Shown: piece by piece, positions 16,055 through 26,792 of the stretch
Numbering within the stretch: position 1 is the stretch's first letter
How the letters are laid out: every line of letters starts with the position of its first letter
Assembly (NCBI RefSeq): GCF_031454155.1
Contig: NZ_JAVDQG010000004.1
Location: 124,001 to 188,000 of the forward strand
Reading direction: 5' to 3'
DNA length: 64,000 nucleotides
From: Desmospora profundinema
GTDB taxonomy: Bacteria; Bacillota; Bacilli; Thermoactinomycetales; DSM-45169
Made by a program: the position numbers and the translations under genes
Notes under the pieces: model-generated
What the model saw: only the letters and a program-made list of their open reading frames with translations
Databases searched by the model: none
What the model was told of the DNA's origin: nothing

Positions 16055-17800
16055 TTGAACACCTTCAAGCGATTGAAGGCCTTTTTTTGGCCCTACAAAG
16101 GATACTTTCTCATATCAATCTTGACACTGTTGATGGTGACCGGGGTCACGGTCGTCTATCCATTGGTGTTGAAAATCACCATTGACGACGTGATCGGAGC
16201 GGGAAGGTACGATTGGGTACCCTGGATCGCCATCGGCTTTTTGCTCTTGATGGGGCTGAAAGCGGTGGCTTCTTTTTTTCACCAGTACTATGGGGATCTG
16301 TTCGGGATCCGTTCGGTTTATGAATTGCGGAATGCCCTGTACCAAAAGTTGGAGGTGCTTCCGTTCCGTTTTTATGACAATGCCAAGACCGGCGATCTGA
16401 TGTCCCGTCTGACGGCGGATGTGGAAGCCTTTCGCTTTTTTCTCTCCTTTGGATTTGCCCAGTTTATCAACTTTGTGTTGATGGTCTCGTTTGGATTGGG
16501 GATCATGTTGTGGCTGAGCCCGTCCTTGGCTGTGGTTACGCTGCTTGCGATGCCTTTTCTGACGGTGGTGGTGTATCGTTTCGATCAAAAGGTTCATCCC
16601 GCCTTTAAAAGTATCCGCCGCTCCTTCGCCGAATTGACGACCAAAGTGCAGGAGAACATCAGCGGGATGAACACAGTGAAGGCCATGTCCCGGGAAGACT
16701 TTGAGATCGGCCAGTTTCATCGGCGCAACCAACAATATAAACAGACCAACATCCATACCGGGAACATCTGGGGTACCTATATGCCGCTGATGGAATGGAT
16801 CGGCAGCATCTGTGTCGTCACCCTGTTGGCTTACGGCGGTTGGATGGTGATTGAAGGGGAACTTCTTCTCGGAGAGCTTGTCGCCTTTTTCAGCTTGGTC
16901 TGGTATATCATCGGTCCGTTGATGTACCTGGGATTTATCATCAACACCTTCTCCCAGTCCAAAGCGGCTGGTGAGCGGTTGTTGGAGGTGTTGGATGAAC
17001 CGGAAGAGATCAAAAACGAGGAAGGTGCGGTGGTGAAAGACCGTCTTCATGGACACGTCACGTTCCGTAACGTATCCCATCGCTATCCGGGGACGGAGGA
17101 ATGGGCTCTAAAAGGAGTCGATCTGGATGCTCCTCCGGGCAAAGTAATCGGTTTGATCGGCTCAACGGGAGCGGGAAAAACCTCTTTGACCCAGTTGATC
17201 TCCCGTTTTTACGAAGCCACGTCAGGTGAACTTTTGATCGACGGACGGCCGATCAAGGAATACGACCTAAAATCACTGCGGAAAAACATCGGAGTGGTGT
17301 TCCAGGAGTCATTCCTGTTTTCGTCCACGATCCGGGACAATATCGCCTACGGAAAGCCAACGGTCAGCATGGAAACAATCCAGCAGGCGGCCCGGCGCGC
17401 CCAGGCTCATGATTTCATCATGGATTTCCCTGAACAATACGATACCATGCTGGGAGAGCGGGGGATGGGACTTTCCGGCGGGCAAAAACAGCGGCTGGCC
17501 ATTGCCCGAGCATTAGTGATCGACCCCAGTATCCTAATCTTGGACGATGCCACCAGCGCGGTCGATATGGAGACGGAACACAAAATCCAAGCCGCTTTCC
17601 GGGAAGTGATGAAGGGGCGAACCACGTTCATCATCGCTCACCGGATCTCTTCCGTCAAACAGGCGGATGAGATCCTGGTATTGGATCAAGGACAGGTGGT
17701 GGAGCGCGGCACCCACGATATGCTGCTGGCGAACAACGGGATTTACCGCCGCATCTTCGATATCCAATTTAAAGACCGGCAAGCGGTCCACTCATCATAA
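16055..17800 (+). CDS. bmrC: ABC exporter half-transporter, BmrC-like
   Basis: A 581-aa ABC half-transporter: six-helix membrane domain (about 1-310) and nucleotide-binding domain. Motifs are Walker A GSTGAGKTS, Q-loop VVFQESFLFSSTIRDNIAYG, signature LSGGQKQRLAIARAL and Walker B ILILDDATSAVD. Aspartate replaces the catalytic glutamate after Walker B, as in the degenerate subunit of heterodimeric exporters such as BmrC. TTG at 16055 has AAAGGAGTGG upstream and gives the standard N-terminus. The next gene starts 13 bp later and supplies the intact catalytic glutamate, so the pair should form a heterodimeric multidrug or lipid exporter. Confidence 0.88.
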   Translation: MNTFKRLKAFFWPYKGYFLISILTLLMVTGVTVVYPLVLKITIDDVIGAGRYDWVPWIAIGFLLLMGLKAVASFFHQYYGDLFGIRSVYELRNALYQKLEVLPFRFYDNAKTGDLMSRLTADVEAFRFFLSFGFAQFINFVLMVSFGLGIMLWLSPSLAVVTLLAMPFLTVVVYRFDQKVHPAFKSIRRSFAELTTKVQENISGMNTVKAMSREDFEIGQFHRRNQQYKQTNIHTGNIWGTYMPLMEWIGSICVVTLLAYGGWMVIEGELLLGELVAFFSLVWYIIGPLMYLGFIINTFSQSKAAGERLLEVLDEPEEIKNEEGAVVKDRLHGHVTFRNVSHRYPGTEEWALKGVDLDAPPGKVIGLIGSTGAGKTSLTQLISRFYEATSGELLIDGRPIKEYDLKSLRKNIGVVFQESFLFSSTIRDNIAYGKPTVSMETIQQAARRAQAHDFIMDFPEQYDTMLGERGMGLSGGQKQRLAIARALVIDPSILILDDATSAVDMETEHKIQAAFREVMKGRTTFIIAHRISSVKQADEILVLDQGQVVERGTHDMLLANNGIYRRIFDIQFKDRQAVHSS

Positions 17801-17813
17801 GGAGGCGAGACCC

Positions 17814-19622
17814 GTGACACAACCTGAGCTGCGCCGTGAACGGTTCCAGTACTCCAACGAAATGGTCATCGAAAAAACCTTCAACTGGTCGCTGATGGCC
17901 CGCCTGTTTGGCTATATCCTGCCGTATACCAAACGTCTGCTTCCATTGGCCATTCTGGCGATGCTGGTCTCTACGGCGGCCCGCCTGTTTGCTCCCCTCA
18001 TGATCAGCTTGGCGATCGATTACGCCTTGGTGGAAAAGGATGGTCAACTGCTGACCATTTTCGTCTGTGTGATCGCAGCCATGTATATTCTCAACTGGAT
18101 CGCCAACACGCTCCGGATCCGCTGGATGCAACAGTTGGGCCAGTCCGTCATATACGATCTGCGCCAACACTTATTTCAACATATTCAACGTCTTTCCCAC
18201 CGTTTTTTCGATCAACGGTCGGCGGGTTCCATCCTGGTGCGGATCACCAATGACATCAATTCGCTCCAGGAATTGTTGACCAACGGGATTGTCAACGTGA
18301 TCATGGATATTCTCCTGCTGGCGGGAATCATCGTTATGTTGACCATTCTCAGTCCCAGCTTGACGGCAGCGATCCTGGTGGTGCTGCCGCTGATGTTTCT
18401 GATTTCCATTAAGCTGCGGCGAATGATTCGCCGATCCTGGCAACAGGTGCGCATGAAGCAATCGATCATCAACTCCCACCTGAATGAAAGCATCCAGGGG
18501 ATGCGCATCACCCAGTCCTTCACCCAGGAAGAAGAAAACATGCGCTTTTTCACCCGGCTCAATCGCGATAATTTCGACGCTTGGAACGATGCCACCAAAA
18601 AAAGCGCGGTCTTCCGTCCTTTTGTGGAGCTGACGGGAGCGATTGGGACGGTCATCCTGATCGTTTACGGCTCATACCTGGTTCGTGCCGACGCCATCAC
18701 CGTCGGGGCACTGGTGGGGTTTGCGATCTACATCGGCAACTTCTGGGAGCCGATCTCCCGTTTGGGCCAAGTGTATAACCAGCTTTTGATGGCGATGGCC
18801 TCCACGGAACGGATCTTTGAATTCCTGGACGAAAAACCGTCTGTACCGGAGAAGGCCGACGCGAAGCCCCTTGGTGAGATCAAGGGCCGGGTGGAGCTGG
18901 ATGGGGTTGTGTTCTCCTATGACAGCAAGCGTCAGGCATTAAACGGGATCAATCTGACTATCCACCCGGGACAAAAAATAGCGTTGGTGGGTCACACCGG
19001 TTCCGGCAAGACCTCCATCGTCAACCTGATCTGTCGCTTCTATGATCCGACAGGGGGAAGTGTCCGCATCGACGGGCAAGACTTGCGCGATTTGAAGTTG
19101 GACGATATTCGTTCTCAGGTGAGCATCGTGTTGCAAGAGACGTTTATCTTTTCGGGGACGATCATGGAAAACATCCGGTTTGGACGCCCGGATGCTTCCG
19201 ATGAGGAAGTGAAAGCCGCCGCCCGGGCGGTGGGGGCTGATCCCTTTATCCAACGCCTGCCCCAAGGGTATAAGACCGAGGTGGAGGAGCGGGGCAACAT
19301 CCTGTCTACCGGGGAACGGCAGCTGTTAAGCTTTGCCCGCACCTTGCTGGCGGATCCGCGCATTATCATCCTGGATGAAGCGACGGCCAGCATCGACACG
19401 GAAACAGAAATAAAAATTCAGGAAGCACTAAAGACGCTGTTAGCCGGCCGGACCGCCATCTTGATTGCACATCGGCTGTCCACCATCCGCGATGCGGATC
19501 ACATTGTCGTTCTGGAAAACGGCCGCATCAAGGAACAGGGGAACCATGAGCAGCTTATGGACCGGCACGGCGAATATTACAATCTCGTCACCGCCCAGTT
19601 CCGGGTGTTGGATGTGGGATAA
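17814..19622 (+). CDS. bmrD: ABC exporter half-transporter, BmrD-like
   Basis: A 602-aa partner half-transporter with an N-terminal extension before the six-helix domain. The nucleotide-binding domain shows Walker A GHTGSGKTS, Q-loop SIVLQETFIFSGTIMENIRFG and Walker B IIILDEATASID with the catalytic glutamate. Its signature is altered to LSTGERQLLSFART. In a heterodimer, this weak signature would face the Walker A of the partner that lacks its glutamate. Together they form one degenerate and one active ATP site, as in BmrCD. The GTG start has GGAGGCGAG upstream. A terminator follows. Confidence 0.88.
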   Translation: MTQPELRRERFQYSNEMVIEKTFNWSLMARLFGYILPYTKRLLPLAILAMLVSTAARLFAPLMISLAIDYALVEKDGQLLTIFVCVIAAMYILNWIANTLRIRWMQQLGQSVIYDLRQHLFQHIQRLSHRFFDQRSAGSILVRITNDINSLQELLTNGIVNVIMDILLLAGIIVMLTILSPSLTAAILVVLPLMFLISIKLRRMIRRSWQQVRMKQSIINSHLNESIQGMRITQSFTQEEENMRFFTRLNRDNFDAWNDATKKSAVFRPFVELTGAIGTVILIVYGSYLVRADAITVGALVGFAIYIGNFWEPISRLGQVYNQLLMAMASTERIFEFLDEKPSVPEKADAKPLGEIKGRVELDGVVFSYDSKRQALNGINLTIHPGQKIALVGHTGSGKTSIVNLICRFYDPTGGSVRIDGQDLRDLKLDDIRSQVSIVLQETFIFSGTIMENIRFGRPDASDEEVKAAARAVGADPFIQRLPQGYKTEVEERGNILSTGERQLLSFARTLLADPRIIILDEATASIDTETEIKIQEALKTLLAGRTAILIAHRLSTIRDADHIVVLENGRIKEQGNHEQLMDRHGEYYNLVTAQFRVLDVG

Positions 19623-19623
19623 C

Positions 19624-19666
19624 AAAAAAACCTTCACCGGGTCGTGGTATCCGGTGAGGGTTTTTT
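19624..19666 (+). terminator. Terminator of the ABC exporter operon
   Basis: AAAAAACCTTCACCGG...CCGGTGAGGGTTTTTT, one mismatch, directly after the stop codon. Confidence 0.85.
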
Positions 19667-19684
19667 CATGGATGGAGGACAACC

Positions 19685-19846
19685 ATGTCTAATACCGGGC
19701 ATGGTTTGGAAGACAAACTTGGTAAGGGAATCCACCTGTTGAAAAAATGGCGAGCCTCTATACAGACCCTTTTGCCAGGTAAAAAGATCAACAAAGTGAA
19801 CTTTTTTCTCCAAAACGGTTTACCAATTCCCGTTGAGGATGTATGA
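19685..19846 (+). CDS. Small hypothetical protein (53 aa)
   Basis: ATG at 19685 is preceded by GGATGGAGGACAACC, an excellent ribosome site. The frame runs 53 codons from MSNTGHGLEDKLGKGIHLLK to PIPVEDV. The product is basic in the middle and amphipathic, with no membrane segment. It lies between the exporter terminator and ilvA. No family is recognised. The strong translation start is the main argument. Confidence 0.5.
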   Translation: MSNTGHGLEDKLGKGIHLLKKWRASIQTLLPGKKINKVNFFLQNGLPIPVEDV

Positions 19847-19877
19847 TGATCGGAAAAGCTAACGGAGGCATATCACA

Positions 19878-21167
19878 TTGAGAGAAGCGACAAAGACCGG
19901 ATTAAAAGAAGAGAAAGTGCTGAAGGAAGTTTCCGTGGAAGAGGTGATCAAAGCCAACCATATCCTCAAAGAGGTGGTCACCCACACACCGCTTCAGAAG
20001 AATCCCGTTCTCTCTCAACGGTACGACTGTCACCTTTATCTCAAACGGGAAGATCTGCAAGTCGTACGTTCTTTTAAAATCCGGGGGGCGTACAATGTGA
20101 TTCGTCATCTGCCGGAGGAAAAACTGAAAAAGGGCGTCGTCTGCGCCAGCGCCGGCAATCACGCACAGGGGATCGCATACTCCTGTCAGGCGCTCCGGAT
20201 TCCGGGGTATGTATTTATGCCCAACACCACACCAAGCCAGAAGGTAAAGCAGGTGAAGCACTTCGGCGGCGATTTTATCGAGGTAATCCTGACAGGGGAC
20301 ACATTTGACGACTCCCTGGCCCAGGCTTTGATCTACAGTGAAGAGCACGGGATGGCGTTTATCCATCCGTTTGAAGATCCAAAAACGATTGCTGGTCAAG
20401 GAACCGTCGGATTGGAGATCCTGAACGACATGCATGAACCCTTGGATTACCTGTTCGTGGGGGTGGGGGGTGGAGGGCTGGCGGCAGGAATCGCCTCCTA
20501 TGTCAAGGCATTAAGTCCCCGGACCCGCGTCATCGGAGTGGAGGCGACAGGAGCTCCCTCCATGCATCACTCCATCCAAGAGGGTCGGATTGTCACCCTT
20601 GAATCCATCGACAAATTTGTCGATGGTACCGCTGTCCGCCGAGTAGGGGAAATTAATTACGAAATCTGCAAGCGGATGGTGGATGAATTCGTTCTCGTGC
20701 CGGAAGGAAAAGTGTGCAGCACGATCTTGGAACTATATAATGAGAACGCCATTGTCGCCGAGCCGGCAGGGGCGCTTTCCATTGCGGTCTTGGAACATTT
20801 CCGGGATCAAATTCGGGGCAAAAACGTGGTTTGCATCTTATCCGGTGGCAACAACGATATCGATCGCATGCAGGAGATCAAGGAGCGCTCGCTGATTCAC
20901 GAAGGGTTGAAGCATTACTTCACCATTCAATTTCCGCAACGGGCCGGTGCGCTGCGGGAATTTATCAATGAAGTGCTGGGACCGGATGATGACATCACCC
21001 GTTTTGAATATACCAAGCAGAACAGCAAGGAACAGGGCCCCGTCCTTCTTGGCATCGAGTTGAAAAACAAGGCGGATTACCAGCCGCTGATTGATCGGAT
21101 GAACCGGAAGGGCTTCCGCTACATTGAAATCAACAAGGATCCGACCCTTTTCCAGCTGCTGATCTGA
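19878..21167 (+). CDS. ilvA: Threonine ammonia-lyase (dehydratase)
   Basis: PLP enzyme of 429 aa converting threonine to 2-oxobutyrate, the first step towards isoleucine. The PLP lysine is in RSFKIRGAYNVIRHL, the phosphate loop in VGVGGGGLAAGIASY, and SAGNHAQGIAYSC follows the usual fold. A C-terminal ACT-like regulatory domain (HYFTIQFPQRAGALREFINE) is present, with the single-domain length of Bacillus IlvA. The TTG start has ACGGAGG upstream. No T-box is visible. Serine could be a secondary substrate. Confidence 0.92.
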   Translation: MREATKTGLKEEKVLKEVSVEEVIKANHILKEVVTHTPLQKNPVLSQRYDCHLYLKREDLQVVRSFKIRGAYNVIRHLPEEKLKKGVVCASAGNHAQGIAYSCQALRIPGYVFMPNTTPSQKVKQVKHFGGDFIEVILTGDTFDDSLAQALIYSEEHGMAFIHPFEDPKTIAGQGTVGLEILNDMHEPLDYLFVGVGGGGLAAGIASYVKALSPRTRVIGVEATGAPSMHHSIQEGRIVTLESIDKFVDGTAVRRVGEINYEICKRMVDEFVLVPEGKVCSTILELYNENAIVAEPAGALSIAVLEHFRDQIRGKNVVCILSGGNNDIDRMQEIKERSLIHEGLKHYFTIQFPQRAGALREFINEVLGPDDDITRFEYTKQNSKEQGPVLLGIELKNKADYQPLIDRMNRKGFRYIEINKDPTLFQLLI

Positions 21168-21168
21168 G

Positions 21169-21210
21169 TTTGACACTCCCCACGCCTTTATGCATAGGGA
21201 GTGGTCAAAC
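21169..21210 (+). other. Hairpin resembling a solo IS-type end or terminator
   Basis: GTTTGACACTCCC pairs with GGGAGTGGTCAAAC (one bulge) immediately after ilvA. The right arm contains CATAGGGAGTGGT (21193-21205), repeated at 33787-33799. It could serve as the ilvA terminator, but no T-run follows. The TTTGACACTCCCCACGCC start resembles ends of IS200/IS605-type elements (from memory). Confidence 0.35.
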
Positions 21211-21352
21211 CGAATTGGATATATCGAAGCAGGTAGGATCCCCCGTTACGCGAAGTCACCCAATGGCGATGATGATGATACGATCGCTTATTATAAAGAA
21301 ATCTGACGGATGGATTGGATTGCAGGATCGTTTTAAAATGATACGTAAACAC

Positions 21353-21382
21353 AAAGACGTCGGCAGCCCGCCGACGTCTTTT
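21353..21382 (-). terminator. Terminator of acyl-CoA thioesterase gene
   Basis: AAAGACGTCGGC/GCCGACGTCTTT, 12-bp perfect stem with five-base loop, nine bases past the stop on the minus strand. A and T runs are present. Confidence 0.85.
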
Positions 21383-21390
21383 GATATGGA

Positions 21391-21804
21391 TTATTCATCT
21401 CCGTCATCCATCGCGATTGATTCCAATATTCGTACCATCTCTTCAGTAAGGGGTACGCTTTTCTGTGATGGATAGTCAAAGTGGACCATAACAGCCCGTC
21501 CATCAGCAATCAAGTGGCCGGAATCCCGATCCAGGATGCGATGGCGAAGGGTGAAGCTTTTCGTGCCGATCCGTTCGGTCTCGGTTGTGATGGTGAGCCA
21601 CTGGGCAAAGGATGCCTGTGCTTTGTATTCGCAGCTGGTGGAAGCGACGATCAGTTTCCAATCGTGTAAATCCATTTTCGGGTCCAACATTCGGAACAAC
21701 TCAATCCGGGCCGTCTCCATATACGTGTAGTAGACGGCATTGTTCACATGGCCCAGTCCGTCGCATTCGTTGAAGCGAACCTGTAGGGTGGTGGACAGCG
21801 ACAT
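21391..21804 (-). CDS. Acyl-CoA thioesterase, 4HBT/YbgC type
   Basis: A hot-dog-fold thioesterase of about 137 aa. The opening LQVRFNECDGLGHVNNAVYY matches the 4-hydroxybenzoyl-CoA thioesterase motif with its catalytic Asp/Asn region. LIVASTSCEYKAQASF follows. The open frame extends upstream, but ATG 21804 with GGGAGGG just before it gives the normal family N-terminus. The substrate is unknown. Monocistronic. Confidence 0.85.
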   Translation of the reverse strand: MSLSTTLQVRFNECDGLGHVNNAVYYTYMETARIELFRMLDPKMDLHDWKLIVASTSCEYKAQASFAQWLTITTETERIGTKSFTLRHRILDRDSGHLIADGRAVMVHFDYPSQKSVPLTEEMVRILESIAMDDGDE

Positions 21805-21894
21805 GGGTTTCCCTCCCTGATATAATCTCTCTCTCCCTTTCATTATACTAAAAGGTGAAAGCCCTTTCTGCCACCGATGGTCCGGCGGAAACGA

Positions 21895-21930
21895 AACAAA
21901 GGCAGAACCCGCCCGGGCTCTGCCTTTGTT
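21895..21930 (-). terminator. Terminator of thiC
   Basis: AACAAAGGCAGA...TCTGCCTTTGTT with inner CCCG/CGGG pairing, 12 bp beyond the thiC stop. Confidence 0.85.
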
Positions 21931-21941
21931 AGGTTGTTCGT

Positions 21942-23920
<1,979 letters not shown>

Positions 23921-24171
23921 TATGAGGTTGCTTGCTCAACAACTTATCATATGGGGCAGTCGTTTGGCAATGGTTTGTGAGAATAAAAAATTAGACGACT
24001 TTTTTGTGGAAAACTGGAACCTTTTTATGGTCTCATCCGTCTATATAAGGGGACATCACAGCCGCGAATTGTCACGGATTCCCGCCAGTAAACCCGGCTA
24101 TGGTCTTTCCATGGGTCCGGCGGATACGTTATGCTTGTAATAGCGGACGGGTTGGAAAGGATGATGGTTCC

Positions 24172-24984
24172 TTGCGCATTGAATGGTCTCATGTCAATAA
24201 AGTCTTTTTCGAACAAGAAGGTGGAGATCGGCCTTCCTATCAACGCCAGGCACAGACCGGACTGCTGGACTTCACGGCTTCCCTTCGTCAGGGAGTGACG
24301 GTCATCCTGGGGCCGGAGGGTTCGGGCAAAAGCACCCTGCTGCGGGTGACGGCGGCCGCCACCGTCCCGGATGACGGACGAATCACCTACCAAACCCGCC
24401 GCAGTGAAGTTCATGTTTGGTCGAAAAGCATCGCTGCCTTGGGTAGTGCCGCTCCGGTGGAAGCGCTCCGCCGACGAATCGGTTATGTACCGCAACGCAA
24501 ACGCTTAAATCACGATACCCTCTTGGATGAGTCCTTGCTCTATCTGGCCCAGTCCTATCAACTCCCGCAACCGAAGAAGCGCGCAGCCGAATTGATCGCC
24601 CGCTGGGGGTTGGCCGGATATCGCAAGCAACCGTTGACTGAATTGCCCCGGGAAGTGGCAGCCCGTTACATAATTGCCCGAAGTCTGCTCGGTGAACCGC
24701 TGATTTGGTTGCTGGATGAACCCGTCCAAGGGTTGGACGAATGGGGTTGGCATTTGTTCACTCAGGAGTTGTCCCGCCGCCGCAGCCGCGGAATCACCCT
24801 GTTGGCCACCAATGATCTGGACTTGGCCGAGGCGGCGGATACTCTCCTGTTGATGGAATCGGGAGGCTGCAGGCGGATCGGCCCCCGCAAAATCCTGACT
24901 GCCGGTGTGCCGGATGGAAAGGTCGCTTCCTGGTATCAGGCGATGCAGACGTTTTCCCCGCTGAAAACCCGGACGACAAAATGA
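24172..24984 (+). CDS. Orphan ABC-type ATPase with degenerate signature
   Basis: ABC nucleotide-binding protein of about 270 aa. Walker A (LGPEGSGKSTLLRV), Q-loop (IGYVPQRKRLNHDTLLDES) and Walker B (LIWLLDEPVQGLDEWGW) are intact. The signature LSGGQ is replaced by TELPREVAARYIIAR, and the switch histidine position reads LLATNDLDLAEA. No permease gene is adjacent. TTG 24172 is chosen for the AAAGGATG upstream; a longer frame exists. It could be a regulatory or weakly active transport ATPase whose partner is elsewhere. A terminator follows. Confidence 0.75.
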   Translation: MRIEWSHVNKVFFEQEGGDRPSYQRQAQTGLLDFTASLRQGVTVILGPEGSGKSTLLRVTAAATVPDDGRITYQTRRSEVHVWSKSIAALGSAAPVEALRRRIGYVPQRKRLNHDTLLDESLLYLAQSYQLPQPKKRAAELIARWGLAGYRKQPLTELPREVAARYIIARSLLGEPLIWLLDEPVQGLDEWGWHLFTQELSRRRSRGITLLATNDLDLAEAADTLLLMESGGCRRIGPRKILTAGVPDGKVASWYQAMQTFSPLKTRTTK

Positions 24985-25000
24985 CCCTTCTTTTGTTAGG

Positions 25001-25034
25001 GAAAATTTCCCCGCCATCGATGGCGGGAATTTTC
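25001..25034 (+). terminator. Intrinsic terminator
   Basis: GAAAATTTCCCCGCC...GGCGGGAATTTTC around ATCGAT, with one bulged base, just after the orphan ABC ATPase gene. Confidence 0.75.
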
Positions 25035-25188
25035 TTGAGCATATGATACGGATCCCGAAAATTCCTGCTTGTCCGCTCTTTTACGGCTTAGCTATAATAA
25101 ACATTGTCGCGAGACAAAAATGCAAAAATTTAAAATGTTCTTCTCAGACAATGGGTTCGCTCTATTTTGAGGATAAGGGAGGGTTTTC

Positions 25189-26607
25189 ATGAGAAATCGA
25201 TTCAATCTGTTGTTGTTATCGGCTGTTTTGGCCTTGGGAGGGGTGTTTGCCGGCTTCTCCTCCCCCGTGTCGGAGGCCGCATCCGTCTCTTCTCAGGACA
25301 AAAAAATTACCGCCCGTTTTGATTCCGCCCGCGCTTTGGAACATATTCGCCATCTGAGTGTCGATCTTGGTCCGCGAGTGACAGGGACTGAGCAGGAGGA
25401 GGAAGCATCCCGCTATATGGAGCGACTGTTCAAGCGGTACGGATATAAGGTGTCAACCCAGAAATTCAGCATTCCGGATCGACTCGAAGGAACCCTGACT
25501 CTGCCTTCGGATGGTAATCGGGAACTGGCTATCCGGATCGCCACCGGGTCTGCTCCCACCGGTGATGAGGGGCTTCGTGCGCCTCTGGTGGATGCGGGCT
25601 TGGGAGGAGAATCCGACTTTCCAGATGACACCGCAGGCAAGGTCGCCCTGATCCGGCGCGGGGAGTACACCTTTTATGATAAAGCGCGAAATGCCGAAGA
25701 AGCCGGAGCATCCGGCGTCATCCTCTACGACCATGCGGATGCTCTTGTTCCCCCTTCGCCCAGCTTGGGAGGAAACGATGTTTCCATCCCCGTCGTGGCG
25801 GTAACGAAAAAGGACGGAGAAGCGTTGCTGGAAGCGATGCAATCCGATGACGTGACGGTATCTCTGTTTATCCAGGCCCTGGGGAACCAAACATCGCAAA
25901 ATGTGATGGCAATCAAGAAACCCAAGGGAAAAAAGGGGAAGGATGCGGACATCGTCTATGTAACCGCGCATTATGACAGTGTCCCGTATTCTCCCGGTGC
26001 CAATGACAACGCATCGGGAACGGGTGTCCTGTTGGAGCTGGCCCGCATCATGAAAGGGCTGCCCACTGAGAAGGAAGTGCGCTTTGTCGCTTTCGGAGCG
26101 GAAGAGATTGGGCTGGTGGGTTCCCGTTATTATGTCAGCCAGCTGTCCTCCGATGAGATCCGACGGAGTGCGGCCAACTTTAATATGGATATGGTGGGTA
26201 CCAATTGGGATCAAGCCACCCAGCTCTATGTCAATGTGGTGGATGGCCAACCCAATTTGGTGTGGCAGTACGCTCAAGCAGCAGCGGAGCGGCTGGGCAA
26301 TGACACCCTGTTCCTCTACCAACGGGGCTCTTCCGATCATGTCGCCTTCTATGAAGCAGGAATCGATGCCGCCAACTTCATCCGGCGGGAGCCGGAAACC
26401 GCCAACTTGGAACCCTGGTATCACACTCCCGAAGATACCATTGACAAAATCGACCAAGAACGCTTGCAGGAAGCCGGTGAACTGGTCGGCTCCGCCGTCT
26501 ACGACCTGACCGGAAAAGAAACCCCCCGTCGTAAAAAGAAGAAAGAGCGGCGGATGGTGAGCAGCCACCACTTGCACGAGGATCATGAGCACGAAGTGAT
26601 GCGATAA
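25189..26607 (+). CDS. Secreted M28 zinc aminopeptidase with PA domain
   Basis: Exported peptidase of 472 aa. A Sec signal peptide (RFNLLLLSAVLALGGVFAGF, cleavage near SEAAS) is followed by a protease-associated insert (about 125-200, including GKVALIRRGEYTFYDKARNA). The M28 core has zinc and catalytic residues in TAHYDSVPYSPGANDNASG, AFGAEEIGLVGSRYY, NFNMDMVGT and the final His in SSDHVAFYEAGI. The C-terminus is basic then His-rich (SSHHLHEDHEHEVMR). It probably acts as a leucine- or broad-specificity aminopeptidase at the cell surface. GGGAGGG precedes the ATG. Confidence 0.9.
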   Translation: MRNRFNLLLLSAVLALGGVFAGFSSPVSEAASVSSQDKKITARFDSARALEHIRHLSVDLGPRVTGTEQEEEASRYMERLFKRYGYKVSTQKFSIPDRLEGTLTLPSDGNRELAIRIATGSAPTGDEGLRAPLVDAGLGGESDFPDDTAGKVALIRRGEYTFYDKARNAEEAGASGVILYDHADALVPPSPSLGGNDVSIPVVAVTKKDGEALLEAMQSDDVTVSLFIQALGNQTSQNVMAIKKPKGKKGKDADIVYVTAHYDSVPYSPGANDNASGTGVLLELARIMKGLPTEKEVRFVAFGAEEIGLVGSRYYVSQLSSDEIRRSAANFNMDMVGTNWDQATQLYVNVVDGQPNLVWQYAQAAAERLGNDTLFLYQRGSSDHVAFYEAGIDAANFIRREPETANLEPWYHTPEDTIDKIDQERLQEAGELVGSAVYDLTGKETPRRKKKKERRMVSSHHLHEDHEHEVMR

Positions 26608-26692
26608 TCGGTACCGGGATGAAGGTCCGTCTTTTACCACAAAATTCGTTCCCACCTATCCCTGGAACCTGAGTAATACGAGATGCCCCTGA

Positions 26693-26760
26693 CTGTAACC
26701 AAACGAACACCGCTGCTCCCTGGAGGATAAAAAGGAGCAGCGGTGTTCGTTTGGTTACAG
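26693..26760. repeat. Perfect 27-bp inverted repeat
   Basis: Arms at 26693-26719 (begins CTGTAACCAAACGAACACCG) and 26734-26760 are exact complements around a 14-base loop. It lies between convergent genes and may terminate transcription, but no T-run follows on either strand. The stem is far longer than any terminator here except the one at 63228. Confidence 0.8.
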
Positions 26761-26792
26761 ATTCTAAAGAAGCCAATAAGAGGAAGTGACTC

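Noticed and set aside
16115-17080. 321-codon minus-strand frame
   Set aside because: Antisense to the BmrC-like exporter; no family features.
25453-26655. 400-codon minus-strand frame
   Set aside because: Antisense to the M28 peptidase, which has signal peptide, PA domain and zinc ligands; no start signal for the opposite frame.
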